Positions 7,211-15,886 of a stretch of 54,437 bases of DNA are shown here, piece after piece (within the stretch, counting starts at the first letter, position 1; every line of letters begins with the position of its first letter). The notes under the pieces were generated by a model, which was not told the DNA's origin, did not search any database, and worked only from the letters and a program-made list of their open reading frames with translations. The position numbers and the translations under genes are program-made. Origin of the DNA: Clostridia bacterium (GTDB taxonomy: Bacteria; Bacillota; Clostridia; Oscillospirales; CAG-272). The stretch spans positions 1 to 54,437 of the forward strand of contig JAFTQX010000046.1 in NCBI GenBank assembly GCA_017462545.1, given 5' to 3'.

Positions 7211-8230
7211 TTATAGCTTTCTCAAAGGATATTCACTTGCCAGCTGCTCGATCTCCGCACAAGAGCGCATACCGCTGACGGCATCGGGAGCGGTGAAATT
7301 GCAGGCGGCGGCAGAGGAAGCGAAGGTGAGGAGATGCTTGTCATCATAGCCCCGGAGCAGGCCGTATAGACAGCCGGCACAGAATGCGTCTCCCGCGCCA
7401 ACGCTGCCCTTGATAAAGCCCTTGGGCAGATCCAAGGAGGGCTGCACGGTTGTCTTCTCTCCCTTGCGGCGGATCATGCCAAGCTCGGGACAATGGATGA
7501 TGACCGCACGCCGCACGCCGCAGGCAAACATAGCATCCATCGCCTTTTCCAGATTTTCAAGAATCAGCTTACCGTTTTCATCTCGCGCGGACAAACCTGC
7601 CACGCCGCAAGCCTCAATTTCGTTGACGATGGCGTAATCGCTGTATCGTAGTGCCGGTGTCATCTTCTCACGGAAGCGGTCCCCCACACGGCTGACAACA
7701 TCAATCGAGGTGAGGATTCCCCGCTCCTGCACGGCATGCAGCAGGCGAGCCAGACGTGTGCCGTAAACGGGATCCTCTTCATCTAACGCATCCATCAGCA
7801 GAATGTAGCCGATGTGAAAGATCTTTTCGTTGATCGTCGAGGCAAAGGCCTCATCGGGGGCAAAGCGCGCGTTGGCACCTGCTTTTGTAAAGAAGGTGCG
7901 CTCACCGGTACCGGCCACGGTCATGACATCGGTAAAGCCTGTCGGCTCTTGCGCGTCAAGCGTAAGTCCGCTGACGTTGATGCCGCGAGAAGAAAGCTCC
8001 TTAAGAAGGAATTCGCCGTTGTCATCCGCACCGATCGTACCGTAGGCAGCAACGGGCAGCGAGGGATCGATCACGGCAAGATCAATGCCCACATTCGGCA
8101 CACAGCCGCCAACCGCGCGGCGGATCTCACCAATGCCTGTCAGCATTCCCTTTTCGGGATAGGAATCGATCATTTTTACAATATCAACCAATGTAGTGCC
8201 TGCCAAGGCAATTCCCTTTTTCTCTGTCAT
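7211..8230 (-). CDS. PfkB-family carbohydrate kinase
   Basis: 339 aa. It belongs to the ribokinase-like fold: ALAGTTLVDIVKMI at the N-terminus, the GG hinge in RRAVGGCVPNVGIDLA, and the C-terminal PfkB signature GSVGAGDAFCAGCL with its anion hole and catalytic Asp (GAGD). The family phosphorylates sugars or nucleosides with ATP in the cytosol; the substrate is not clear. A GGAGGGG site precedes ATG 8230. It is a single gene with its own promoter, divergent from the DUF4317 gene and convergent with feo. Confidence 0.9.
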   Translation of the reverse strand: MTEKKGIALAGTTLVDIVKMIDSYPEKGMLTGIGEIRRAVGGCVPNVGIDLAVIDPSLPVAAYGTIGADDNGEFLLKELSSRGINVSGLTLDAQEPTGFTDVMTVAGTGERTFFTKAGANARFAPDEAFASTINEKIFHIGYILLMDALDEEDPVYGTRLARLLHAVQERGILTSIDVVSRVGDRFREKMTPALRYSDYAIVNEIEACGVAGLSARDENGKLILENLEKAMDAMFACGVRRAVIIHCPELGMIRRKGEKTTVQPSLDLPKGFIKGSVGAGDAFCAGCLYGLLRGYDDKHLLTFASSAAACNFTAPDAVSGMRSCAEIEQLASEYPLRKL

Positions 8231-8262
8231 GATGCACCCCTCCGGAAAGAATGTTTTTTACT

Positions 8263-8291
8263 ATTATACCGTTTTTTACATCAAATTACAA
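8263..8291 (-). promoter_or_regulatory. Promoter of PfkB kinase gene
   Basis: On the minus strand TTGTAA, 17 nt, TATAAT, about 33 bp before the start codon. Confidence 0.75.
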
Positions 8292-8325
8292 GAGGAAAAA
8301 AATCAAGGTACAGAGAAAAATATTC

Positions 8326-8354
8326 TTGCTTTTTCTAACAAAAAAAGATATAAT
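8326..8354 (+). promoter_or_regulatory. Promoter of DUF4317 gene
   Basis: TTGCTT, 17 nt, TATAAT. It is divergent from the PfkB promoter, with the two -35 boxes about 35 bp apart. Confidence 0.7.
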
Positions 8355-8386
8355 GGAAAAAGAAGATCACAACGAAGGAGACTGCT

Positions 8387-9514
8387 ATGAATCAAAGAGA
8401 AATTGCCGAGCTGCGCCGCCGACTGAAGCCGGAAAGAAGCGGCATTACCCATGTGTGCGGCTGCTGCATCAACGATAAAAAGGAAATCATTGCGACCTTT
8501 GACCAACCAATGGGTGAGACGCTACCCGAGGAAACAGAGGCACTCTTTGCCCTACTGCGCAAGACGCTATCGGGTGCACCGGGGCGCAATCTGCTTTCTA
8601 TCCCCTTTTCTACAAGACAGGTATTGGAAAGCGAGGAGCACCACACCCTTTGCCGCCTGCGCAAGGATCTGCGGGATGAGGAGGCTGTTCATGCCCTATA
8701 TGAGCATATCCGCGCCACCTATGAGACGGAGGGCAGCTACCTGATTCTTCTCGCGCAGGAGAACTATGACGTCCCCTCCTACAACCGCAACGATGACAAT
8801 GAGGGCTCAAGCGAGGTGTTTTCCTATATTCTGTGTAGCGTATGCCCTGTCAAAAGCATGCAAAAGCCGTCGCTTGGCTTTTTGGCGTATGAGCAACGGT
8901 TTCGCAGCGCCACGGGTGACCCCGGCGTAGGCGCACCCGAATTCGGGTTCCTCTTCCCTGCCTTTGATGATCGCGCGACCAACCTTTACAATGCGCTCTT
9001 CTACACGCGGGATATTGCCGACAACCACAGCGAGGTGACAACCGCGCTCTTTGGCTCAGAGCCTACCATGCCACCGGCGGCCGAGCAGAAGGAGACCTTT
9101 CACACCATGTTGGTCGAGGCGATTGGCGAGGAATGCCGTTTTGAGGTAGTTGAGGGCGTACAGCAGCAGCTTTCTGCCTTGATTGACGAGCACAAGGCAA
9201 GCCGTGAAAAGGAAACGCTGGTAGTCTCTGCCGAGACGGTCAAGCGCGTGCTGGAGGCCAGCGGCGTGGGAGAGGAATCTGCCGCCGCCTTTGAAAAGCA
9301 ATGCAACGAGACATTTGGCGAGGGGGCGGAATTTTGCCCCGGCAACCTGATTGACAAGGGCAAGCTGGCGGTGGTAACGCCGGACGTATCGATCAAGGTG
9401 GCACCCGAACGGAGCGACCTGATTGAGACGCGAACGATTGATGGTGTGAAATACATCCTCATTCGCGCTGAGGGAGACGTACAGGTCAACGGTGTTTCCA
9501 TACATATTGATTGA
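8387..9514 (+). CDS. DUF4317 domain protein, function unknown
   Basis: 375 aa, full length for the family. It starts MNQREIAELRRRLKPE, followed by ITHVCGCCINDKKEI and then a central FGFLFPAFDDRATNLYNALFYT segment. These are hallmarks of DUF4317, a Clostridia-centred cytosolic family with no known activity. No signal peptide or membrane helix is visible. The C-terminal part (about 250-375) contains a Glu-rich, probably helical region and a short beta-rich end. A GAAGGAG site precedes the ATG. It is alone between a divergent kinase and a convergent ABC pair, so context gives no role. Confidence 0.88.
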   Translation: MNQREIAELRRRLKPERSGITHVCGCCINDKKEIIATFDQPMGETLPEETEALFALLRKTLSGAPGRNLLSIPFSTRQVLESEEHHTLCRLRKDLRDEEAVHALYEHIRATYETEGSYLILLAQENYDVPSYNRNDDNEGSSEVFSYILCSVCPVKSMQKPSLGFLAYEQRFRSATGDPGVGAPEFGFLFPAFDDRATNLYNALFYTRDIADNHSEVTTALFGSEPTMPPAAEQKETFHTMLVEAIGEECRFEVVEGVQQQLSALIDEHKASREKETLVVSAETVKRVLEASGVGEESAAAFEKQCNETFGEGAEFCPGNLIDKGKLAVVTPDVSIKVAPERSDLIETRTIDGVKYILIRAEGDVQVNGVSIHID

Positions 9515-9518
9515 TCAT

Positions 9519-9558
9519 AACAAAAAAACGAAACGCATATGCGTTTCGTTTTTTTGTT
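9519..9558. terminator. Bidirectional terminator, perfect 40-bp palindrome
   Basis: The arms read AACAAAAAAACGAAACGCAT with the exact complement and no loop asymmetry. It serves both the DUF4317 gene and the convergent ABC operon. Confidence 0.92.
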
Positions 9559-9560
9559 AT

Positions 9561-11318
9561 TTACGTTACGGCAAATTGGCTGTTATAGAGTTTTTCATAA
9601 AAGCCGCCACGGGCAAGCAGCTCCTCATGGCTGCCCTGCTCAATCACGTTGCCATCCTTCATAACAAGGATGGTATCTGCCTCGCGAATGGTAGAGAGGC
9701 GATGCGCGACAATAAAGCTGGTGCGCCCTTGCATCATCAGGGCAAAGGCCTTTTGAATACGCAGCTCGGTACGGGTATCGATCGACGAGGTTGCCTCGTC
9801 CAAAATCAACATAGGCGGCAGGCAGAGCATGACACGGGCAATGCAAAGCAACTGCTTTTGCCCCTGCGAGAGGCTACCGCCATCCTCACCGATGACGGTA
9901 TGATACCCCTGCGGCAAACGGGAAATAAAGGAATGGGCGTGTGCGGCACGGGCGGCCTGCTCAATTTCAGCATCGGTTGCCTCCGGCTTGCCCATGGCAA
10001 TATTCTCGCGCACCGTGCCGTAGCGCAGCCAGGTATCCTGCAGCACCATGCCGTAATTTTCACGCAGCGAGTGACGGGTAACGGTACGAATATCCTTCCC
10101 ATCTACCGCAATGCTGCCACCGCGTACATCATAAAAGCGCATAAGCAGGTTAATGAGTGTAGTTTTGCCGCATCCGGTAGGGCCGACGATCGCGATACGC
10201 TTACCCGCTGCCACAGCAAGAGACAGATCGCGAATGAGCGGTTTTTCGGGAACATAGGAGAAATCTACATGGGAGAGCGTTACCTCACCGCGAGCGGCAG
10301 GCAGCGAGGCATTTTCACGGTCACTCTGCTCCGGTGTTTCCTCAATCAAGGCAAAGAGGCGCGCCGCACAAGCAAGCGCGTTTTGCAGCTCGCTGATGAC
10401 ACCCGAGATCTCATTAAAGGGCTTGGTGTATTGATTGGCATAGCTGAGAAAGCTGGAAAGACCCCCAACCGACATGGCAATACCGCCGCTGCTGATAACC
10501 ACGACCGCACCGGCAAGTGCCACACCGGCATAGACGACACTGTTGATAAAACGCGTGGAGGGGTTGGTCAGCGAGGAAAAGAAAATGGCGCGCAACGAGG
10601 TCTGCTGCAGTTTTTCGTTGGTTTTATCAAAGGCATCCAGCGTTTCATCCTCCATGCCGAAGGCGCGGATGAGCTTGCCCGTTCCGATGACCTCATCGAT
10701 CAAGGCGGTCTGCTCTGCCCGTGCCTCAGACTGTGCACGGAACATGGCATAGGTGCGCGATGCAATAAAACGAGCAACAAATAACGACAGGGGGGTTAAC
10801 ACCACCACGACCAACGCCACAATGGGCTGAATGGTAAGCATGAAGATCAGCGTACCAAGAATGGTGAGAGCACCGGAGAAAAAGCGTGAAAAGCCAAGCA
10901 GAAGACCATCTGCAAACTGATCGGCATCTGCGATCACACGGCTGACGATATCGCCGTGCGGATGGGAATCGATATAGGACAACGGCAACCGCTCAATATG
11001 CGAAAAGGCCTCGTTACGCAAATCACGCACCACAAGAAAGGTGATGCGATTGTTCATCATGCTGTAAAGCCAGGTAGCCAAGGCGGAAAGGAGCGCAGAA
11101 ACAGCGACCTTGGTCAGCATTTCACCAACCACGGCAAGATCGACCTGCCCTTCTCCGATCATCACGTCAATGGCGTTACCTACCAGAATGGGAATATAGA
11201 GGGAGAAAAAGACGGCCACCGCCGTCAAGAGCAGCGAAAGCAGGAGCAAGGGGGTATAGCGACGAACATGGCGCAGCACCTTACCAAGTGTACCGCGCGG
11301 CGCTTTTTTATCAGCCAT
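9561..11318 (-). CDS. ABC exporter half-transporter, catalytically complete subunit
   Basis: 585 aa. About six membrane helices (residues 20-310) are followed by an ATPase domain with Walker A GPTGCGKTT, signature LSQGQKQLL, Walker B LILDEATSSID with the catalytic Glu, and H-loop IVAHRLSTI. The signature is non-canonical (LSQGQ rather than LSGGQ). Paired with the upstream gene it fits the TM287/288-like heterodimeric exporters, where one of two ATP sites is degenerate. Substrates of such exporters include drugs, lipids or peptides; this one is unknown. I chose ATG 11318, which overlaps the upstream gene by 8 nt with AAAGGAGGAG just before it. A longer in-frame extension would read through the partner gene. 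Confidence 0.93.
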   Translation of the reverse strand: MADKKAPRGTLGKVLRHVRRYTPLLLLSLLLTAVAVFFSLYIPILVGNAIDVMIGEGQVDLAVVGEMLTKVAVSALLSALATWLYSMMNNRITFLVVRDLRNEAFSHIERLPLSYIDSHPHGDIVSRVIADADQFADGLLLGFSRFFSGALTILGTLIFMLTIQPIVALVVVVLTPLSLFVARFIASRTYAMFRAQSEARAEQTALIDEVIGTGKLIRAFGMEDETLDAFDKTNEKLQQTSLRAIFFSSLTNPSTRFINSVVYAGVALAGAVVVISSGGIAMSVGGLSSFLSYANQYTKPFNEISGVISELQNALACAARLFALIEETPEQSDRENASLPAARGEVTLSHVDFSYVPEKPLIRDLSLAVAAGKRIAIVGPTGCGKTTLINLLMRFYDVRGGSIAVDGKDIRTVTRHSLRENYGMVLQDTWLRYGTVRENIAMGKPEATDAEIEQAARAAHAHSFISRLPQGYHTVIGEDGGSLSQGQKQLLCIARVMLCLPPMLILDEATSSIDTRTELRIQKAFALMMQGRTSFIVAHRLSTIREADTILVMKDGNVIEQGSHEELLARGGFYEKLYNSQFAVT

Positions 11319-13044
11319 TGGTCTTCTCCTCCTTTTTATACTGGGAAGCATAGATCTCACGATAGACGGGACAAGAGGCAAGCAGCTCCTCATGGCGACC
11401 AATTCCGACAGCATGCCCTTCATCCATGACGATGATGCGATCTGCCTGCATGATGGAGGAGGTACGCTGGGTAACGATAAAGACGGTTGGATGGTAGTCA
11501 AGCGCGCGCAGATGGCGGCGAAGTGCCGCATCGGTGGCGTAGTCAAGCGCGGAGGCACTATCATCCAAAATCAGAATACGCGGGCGGCGCACCAGCGCAC
11601 GGGCGATGGTCAGACGTTGCCGCTGCCCGCCCGAGAGATTGCGACCGTTTGCCTCCAAATGATAGTCCAGTCCGCCATCCTTTTCTTTGACAAAGTCGGC
11701 AGCACAGGCATTTTCCAAAGCGGCCCACATTTCTTCCTCTGTGGCATCTTTTTTTCCAACGCGTAGGTTGTCACGAATGCTGCCTCGGAACAACTGTGCT
11801 TTTTGCGGAACAAGACCGATCTCGTTGCGTAGCGCATCCAGCGAATAGGTCGCAACATTCTGCCCGTATACCTCCACCGTCCCCGCACTTGTAGGATAGG
11901 CGCGGTAGATCAGACTGACAAGTGAGGATTTACCCGAGCCGGTACCGCCGATAATACCGATCGTTTCACCCGGCATGGCGGTAAAGCTGACATCCGACAC
12001 CGCCTCTCCGGCCGCACCGCGATAGGTAAACGAGGCATGGTCAAGGCGCACAGCAGGCTCGCCATCCTCTAAAACAGGAATATCAGAGCCTGAAACGGGA
12101 TCAAGCGGGATCTCCAGCACCGCTGCAATACGCTTACCGCAGGCCACGCTTTTGGTCATGGTAATGATCAGATCGGCAAGCTTAATCAGCTCAACAAGGA
12201 TCTGCGACATGTAGTTATACAGCGCAATGACTGCTCCCTGTGTCAGCAGGCCGTGCTCGACCTTCAAGGCACCCATGTGCATCAGCCAGATGATCGCGGC
12301 ATTGATGATGACAAAGGTGAGCGGATTGAGGAGGGCGGACAGGCGACCGACACGCCGCTGCACAACGGTAAGGCCATCATTATTTTCAGCAAAGGTTTCC
12401 TTTTCCGCCTCTTCTCTGCCAAAGGCGCGGATAACACGCGCGCCGCCAAGGTTTTCACGCACAAGGCGCAAAACGCCATCCAGCCTTGCCTGAACCTTTT
12501 TATAAAGCGGCATGCAGAGCAGCATAATGCCAAACACAACAACGGAGAGAACAAGAATGGTCAGACCGAAAATGATGGCTGTCTGCGGCTCAACAAAATA
12601 GGCCATCACCATCGCGCCAAACACGACAAAGGGAGAACGCAGCAAGAGGCGCAGCGTAAGGTTCAAGCCGGTTTGCACCTGGTTCATATCGCTTGTCATG
12701 CGCGTAATCATGGTTGCCCCGCCCAGGGTATCCAGCTCGGTATAAGAGAGCTTGCCGATATGAGCAAGCAGCGCGTGACGCAAGCGGGCAACAAAGCCAA
12801 CCGAGGCACGGGCGGCGAAATACTGCGCGGTGATCGAAAAGCCAAGGCCGACAAAGCCAAGCAGCACAAGAAGCAATGCCATACGTACCACATAAGGCGT
12901 ATCCCCTTTTTCTATGCCCGTATCTACAATGGCGGCTACCACCAGCGGCACAAACAGCTCAAGCAATGCCTCACACAGCTTAAACAGCGGGCCAAGGATG
13001 CTTTCTTTTTTATATTCGCGTAAAAAGCCGAAGAGTTTTTTCAC
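11311..13044 (-). CDS. ABC exporter half-transporter, degenerate-site subunit
   Basis: 577 aa. The membrane domain (residues 15-310) precedes an ATPase domain with Walker A GGTGSGKSS and a canonical signature LSGGQRQRL. Its Walker B ends in Asp instead of Glu (LILDDSASALD) and its H-loop His is Gln (IVTQRTSSI). So the site built from this Walker A/B and the partner's LSQGQ signature should be hydrolysis-poor, while the other site is complete. This is the standard asymmetry of heterodimeric exporters. It starts with GTG 13044 preceded by AAAGGAGAAGG. It is translated first and overlaps the partner gene by 8 nt. Confidence 0.93.
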   Translation of the reverse strand: MKKLFGFLREYKKESILGPLFKLCEALLELFVPLVVAAIVDTGIEKGDTPYVVRMALLLVLLGFVGLGFSITAQYFAARASVGFVARLRHALLAHIGKLSYTELDTLGGATMITRMTSDMNQVQTGLNLTLRLLLRSPFVVFGAMVMAYFVEPQTAIIFGLTILVLSVVVFGIMLLCMPLYKKVQARLDGVLRLVRENLGGARVIRAFGREEAEKETFAENNDGLTVVQRRVGRLSALLNPLTFVIINAAIIWLMHMGALKVEHGLLTQGAVIALYNYMSQILVELIKLADLIITMTKSVACGKRIAAVLEIPLDPVSGSDIPVLEDGEPAVRLDHASFTYRGAAGEAVSDVSFTAMPGETIGIIGGTGSGKSSLVSLIYRAYPTSAGTVEVYGQNVATYSLDALRNEIGLVPQKAQLFRGSIRDNLRVGKKDATEEEMWAALENACAADFVKEKDGGLDYHLEANGRNLSGGQRQRLTIARALVRRPRILILDDSASALDYATDAALRRHLRALDYHPTVFIVTQRTSSIMQADRIIVMDEGHAVGIGRHEELLASCPVYREIYASQYKKEEKTNG

Positions 13045-13075
13045 GTCCTTCTCCTTTAACAGAAATACTTCTTAT

Positions 13076-13104
13076 ATTGTACAGTTTTTAATGGAATAAA
13101 TCAA
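13076..13104 (-). promoter_or_regulatory. Promoter of ABC exporter operon
   Basis: On the minus strand TTGATT, 17 nt, TACAAT, about 31 bp before the GTG start. Confidence 0.7.
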
Positions 13105-13151
13105 CAGGTTTGCTGTTTTTTTCAAGAATGAAAAATTAACGAAATTTTCAC

Positions 13152-13180
13152 TTGCGTATAGCGAAAAAATATGGTATACT
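13152..13180 (+). promoter_or_regulatory. Promoter of MBL-fold lipoprotein gene
   Basis: A weak TTGCGT, 17 nt, then TATACT. It ends 28 bp before the TTG start and makes the earlier in-frame TTG at 13152 unlikely as a start. Confidence 0.6.
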
Positions 13181-13208
13181 GAAAAAAAGCACAAAGGAGG
13201 ATTCCCCA

Positions 13209-14072
13209 TTGCGCCGTTTTATTTGTTTTTTACTGCTTTTTTCGCTGCTCTTACTGGGAGGGTGCGGAACGCAAACGGATACCCCCGCTCAAAATAATCC
13301 CCCGGCCCCCCCGCCCGACGCCGGACTGCCTGATCTGACCACCGTGGTCTTTTCGATCGGCAAGGCAGATGCCATTCTCATTCATGATGCGGAATATGCC
13401 ATTCTGATCGATACGGGCGAAACAGAGGATTCTGCCGAGATCCTGGCCTATTTGCGAAAGAAAAAGATCGACAATATCGACGCCATGATCCTGACACACT
13501 ATGACAAGGATCACGTTGGCGGTGCGGCCGGCATCGTTGAGGGCATTGAGATCGGCTCGGTGTACGGTACTTATGAAAGCAAGCAGAGTGAGGAATATGA
13601 TCTATACCAAGATGCGCTGAATCAAAAGAGCTTGGTGCCCACGGTAGTAGAAAAAAAGACCAATCTTTTCTTCGGCAACATTCACATGACGATCTATCCG
13701 CCGGAAATGGGAGCGTATGACACAAAGGAGAGTAACAATTCCTCGCTTGTCATCCACATGACCTACGGCAAAACCTCCTTCCTCTTTGGCGGTGACGCGC
13801 AGGAGGACCGCATTGAGGAGTTATTGACACTTGGCACGGCATTAGATTGTGACTTTATGAAGGTACCATACCACGGCAACGCGATCAACAATCTCTCTGC
13901 CCTGCTGGCCATCACGACACCGGACTACGCGGTGATCACCTGCTCGGATAAAAACCCCGAGGATCCCTCCAAGATTACCGTTCTGCGTGATGCCGGTGCG
14001 CGTGTATTTCTTACCCGTGCGGGCAATGTGTATGCCACCAGCGACGGTGTAGAAGTGACGGTGAGACACTAA
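13209..14072 (+). CDS. Lipoprotein MBL-fold hydrolase (ComEC C-terminal domain-like)
   Basis: 287 aa. The N-terminus is a lipoprotein signal: RRF, then a Leu-rich core and lipobox LLGGC. The mature part is a metallo-beta-lactamase fold with THYDKDHVGG (the HxDxDH variant seen in ComEC-like proteins) and later GDAQEDRIEE and PYHGN segments. Standalone secreted forms are widespread in Clostridia; the ComEC domain has been shown to act on DNA, but the substrate here is unknown. I chose TTG 13209 because AAAGGAGG lies 8 nt upstream and it puts the signal peptide at the start. The DUF6472 gene follows immediately. Confidence 0.87.
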   Translation: MRRFICFLLLFSLLLLGGCGTQTDTPAQNNPPAPPPDAGLPDLTTVVFSIGKADAILIHDAEYAILIDTGETEDSAEILAYLRKKKIDNIDAMILTHYDKDHVGGAAGIVEGIEIGSVYGTYESKQSEEYDLYQDALNQKSLVPTVVEKKTNLFFGNIHMTIYPPEMGAYDTKESNNSSLVIHMTYGKTSFLFGGDAQEDRIEELLTLGTALDCDFMKVPYHGNAINNLSALLAITTPDYAVITCSDKNPEDPSKITVLRDAGARVFLTRAGNVYATSDGVEVTVRH

Positions 14073-14273
14073 ATGAACAAGCAGATCAAAAAGCCGATGG
14101 AGGCACGGTGCGAGGATTGTCTCTATTATGACATGGACGAGGAAACGGGCGACTACGAATGCACCGTTTCGCTGGACGAGGATGACTATTATCGCTACTT
14201 AACCGGCGGCAGCAAGCGTTGCCCCTACTTCCGCTACTATGATGAGTATAAATCGGTAGCGAAGCAGAATTAA
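14073..14273 (+). CDS. DUF6472 family small protein
   Basis: 66 aa. Highly acidic, with four Cys (C13, C16 in a CEDC pair, C30 and C50), which suggests a small metal-binding fold. The CLYYDMDEETGDYEC core and the closing RCPYFRYYDEY match the DUF6472 pattern as I recall it. The function is unknown. ATG 14073 follows the upstream stop codon with no gap, and only GGTGAG serves as a ribosome binding site, so it is probably coupled to the lipoprotein gene. A strong terminator starts at its stop codon. Confidence 0.82.
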   Translation: MNKQIKKPMEARCEDCLYYDMDEETGDYECTVSLDEDDYYRYLTGGSKRCPYFRYYDEYKSVAKQN

Positions 14274-14320
14274 AGACAAAGCCCTCCCGTGCTCTGTAGA
14301 GCGCGGGAGGGCTTTGTCTT
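14272..14320. terminator. Bidirectional terminator between DUF6472 and asnS
   Basis: AAAGACAAAGCCCTCCCG pairs with CGGGAGGGCTTTGTCTT around a GCTCT-GT-AGAGC tip. It lies between convergent genes. Confidence 0.92.
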
Positions 14321-14324
14321 CTAA

Positions 14325-15719
14325 TCAATATTCAGCATTCCCAACCGTTCTCGGGTAAGGAAGAACATCGCGGATGTTGGCAACGCCGGTGATATACATG
14401 ATGATACGCTCAAAGCCGAGGCCAAAGCCTGCGTGCTTGGTACCACCGTAACGGCGAAGGTTAACGTACCACCAATAATCCTCCTCCTTGAGGTCGCATT
14501 CGGCCATGCGGGCAAGCAGCACATCAAGACGCTCCTCACTCTGGGAGCCGCCAATGATCTCACCAACGCCGGGAACAAGAAGATCCATCGCGGCAACCGT
14601 TTTGCCATCATCATTGAGGCGCATATAGAAGGCCTTGATCTCCTTCGGATAGTCAACCACGAAGATCGGGCAACCGAATACCTGCTCGGTCAGGTAGCGC
14701 TCATGCTCGGTCTGCAGATCAATGCCCCACTCAACAGGGTACTGGAACTGCTGGCCGCTCTTTTGCAGAAGCTCAACCGCCTCGGTATAGGTGACCTTTT
14801 TGTAAGTGCTGCTCATCATCTTATCAAGGCGCTCAAGCAGCGTTTTATACACAAAGCTGTTGAAGAACTCCAGCTCATGCGAGCAGGTCTTTTTGACATG
14901 CTGCAGAATGTGCTGGATCATATCCCATGCAAGCTGCATGTTATCGTCAAGATCGGCAAAGGCGATCTCCGGCTCGATCATCCAGAACTCGGCGGCGTGA
15001 CGCGCGGTGGTTGATTTTTCGGCACGGAAGGTAGGGCCAAAGGTGTAGATATTACCAAAGGCCATCGCAAAGGTCTCGCCCTCCAGCTGGCCGGAAACGG
15101 TCAGATTGGTGCTCTTACCAAAGAAATCCTGCGACCAATCGATCTTGCCGTCCTCGGTGCGGGGCATGTTCTCAACATCCAAGGTGGTTACACGGAACAT
15201 CTCGCCGGCGCCCTCGCAGTCAGAGGCGGTGAGCAGCGGCGTATGCACATAAACGAAGTTGCGGCCATGGAAAAACTCATGGATGGCATAGGCAATCTCC
15301 GAACGAACGCGGAAGACGGCCGAGAAGAGATTGGTACGGGGGCGCAGATAGGCAATCTCACGCAAGAATTCCAGCGTGTGACGCTTTTTCTGAAGCGGAT
15401 AATCGGGGGTGGATGTGCCCTCTACCACGACCGAGGTAGCCTTGATCTCAAATGGTTGCTTTGCCTCGGGCGTCAATTCAAGAATACCGGTGACCACCAC
15501 GGCAGAGCCGACATTGAGGTGGGCAATCTCATCATAATTGGCAATCTTCTCACGCTCAAAAACGACCTGCACCCCCTTAAAGCAGCTACCGTCATTGAGG
15601 TCGATAAAGCCGAAGGCCTTACTATCACGAATGCTGCGCGCCCAGCCGCCAACCGTAACCTCTTGGCCGCCAAAGGCTGCACTATCCGCATAAAATTCTT
15701 TAATCTGTGTTCTTTTCAT
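14325..15719 (-). CDS. asnS: Asparagine--tRNA ligase
   Basis: 464 aa, full length. It charges tRNA-Asn with asparagine in the cytosol. The N-terminal OB-fold anticodon-binding domain (about 1-110) has [21 protein letters not shown]. The class II catalytic core carries motif 2 ([19 protein letters not shown]) and motif 3 ([15 protein letters not shown]). The length and the absence of an AspRS-type insertion support AsnRS. A GGGAG site lies about 12 nt before the ATG. It is a single gene between convergent DUF6472 and the divergent aminopeptidase. Its leader has a small CCGCC-GTTA-GGCGG hairpin, but no T-box. Confidence 0.96.
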   Translation of the reverse strand: MKRTQIKEFYADSAAFGGQEVTVGGWARSIRDSKAFGFIDLNDGSCFKGVQVVFEREKIANYDEIAHLNVGSAVVVTGILELTPEAKQPFEIKATSVVVEGTSTPDYPLQKKRHTLEFLREIAYLRPRTNLFSAVFRVRSEIAYAIHEFFHGRNFVYVHTPLLTASDCEGAGEMFRVTTLDVENMPRTEDGKIDWSQDFFGKSTNLTVSGQLEGETFAMAFGNIYTFGPTFRAEKSTTARHAAEFWMIEPEIAFADLDDNMQLAWDMIQHILQHVKKTCSHELEFFNSFVYKTLLERLDKMMSSTYKKVTYTEAVELLQKSGQQFQYPVEWGIDLQTEHERYLTEQVFGCPIFVVDYPKEIKAFYMRLNDDGKTVAAMDLLVPGVGEIIGGSQSEERLDVLLARMAECDLKEEDYWWYVNLRRYGGTKHAGFGLGFERIIMYITGVANIRDVLPYPRTVGNAEY

Positions 15720-15765
15720 TGCTCTACTCTCCCATCCGCCTAACGGCGGAGACTTTTATTATGTT

Positions 15766-15794
15766 ATTTTACCACACAAACGCGTATTTTTCAA
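15766..15794 (-). promoter_or_regulatory. Promoter of asnS
   Basis: On the minus strand TTGAAA, 17 nt, TAAAAT, about 47 bp before the start. Confidence 0.75.
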
Positions 15795-15833
15795 TAGTTT
15801 TTCCTGTTTTTTATTTGTTAAACAGGATTTTCC

Positions 15834-15862
15834 TTGCATTGACGGTCCTTTTGTGCTATACT
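15834..15862 (+). promoter_or_regulatory. Promoter of aminopeptidase operon
   Basis: TTGCAT, 17 nt, TATACT, 24 bp before the ATG. A TTGACG at 15839 is only 12 nt from the -10 box and is too close. Confidence 0.7.
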
Positions 15863-15886
15863 AAAGAAAAAAACGGAGGTGTTCTC

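Noticed and set aside
9492-10784. 430-codon open frame on the plus strand
   Set aside because: It is antisense to the ABC exporter gene, has no ribosome binding site and its protein has no recognisable motif; it mirrors the codon bias of the real gene.
13152-13208. Earlier TTG start for the MBL lipoprotein
   Set aside because: The stretch holds the promoter and would put 19 charged residues before the signal peptide; TTG 13209 has a proper ribosome binding site.
15720-15780. T-box leader for asnS
   Set aside because: Only a small CCGCC hairpin is present; no T-box sequence, specifier loop or terminator is seen.
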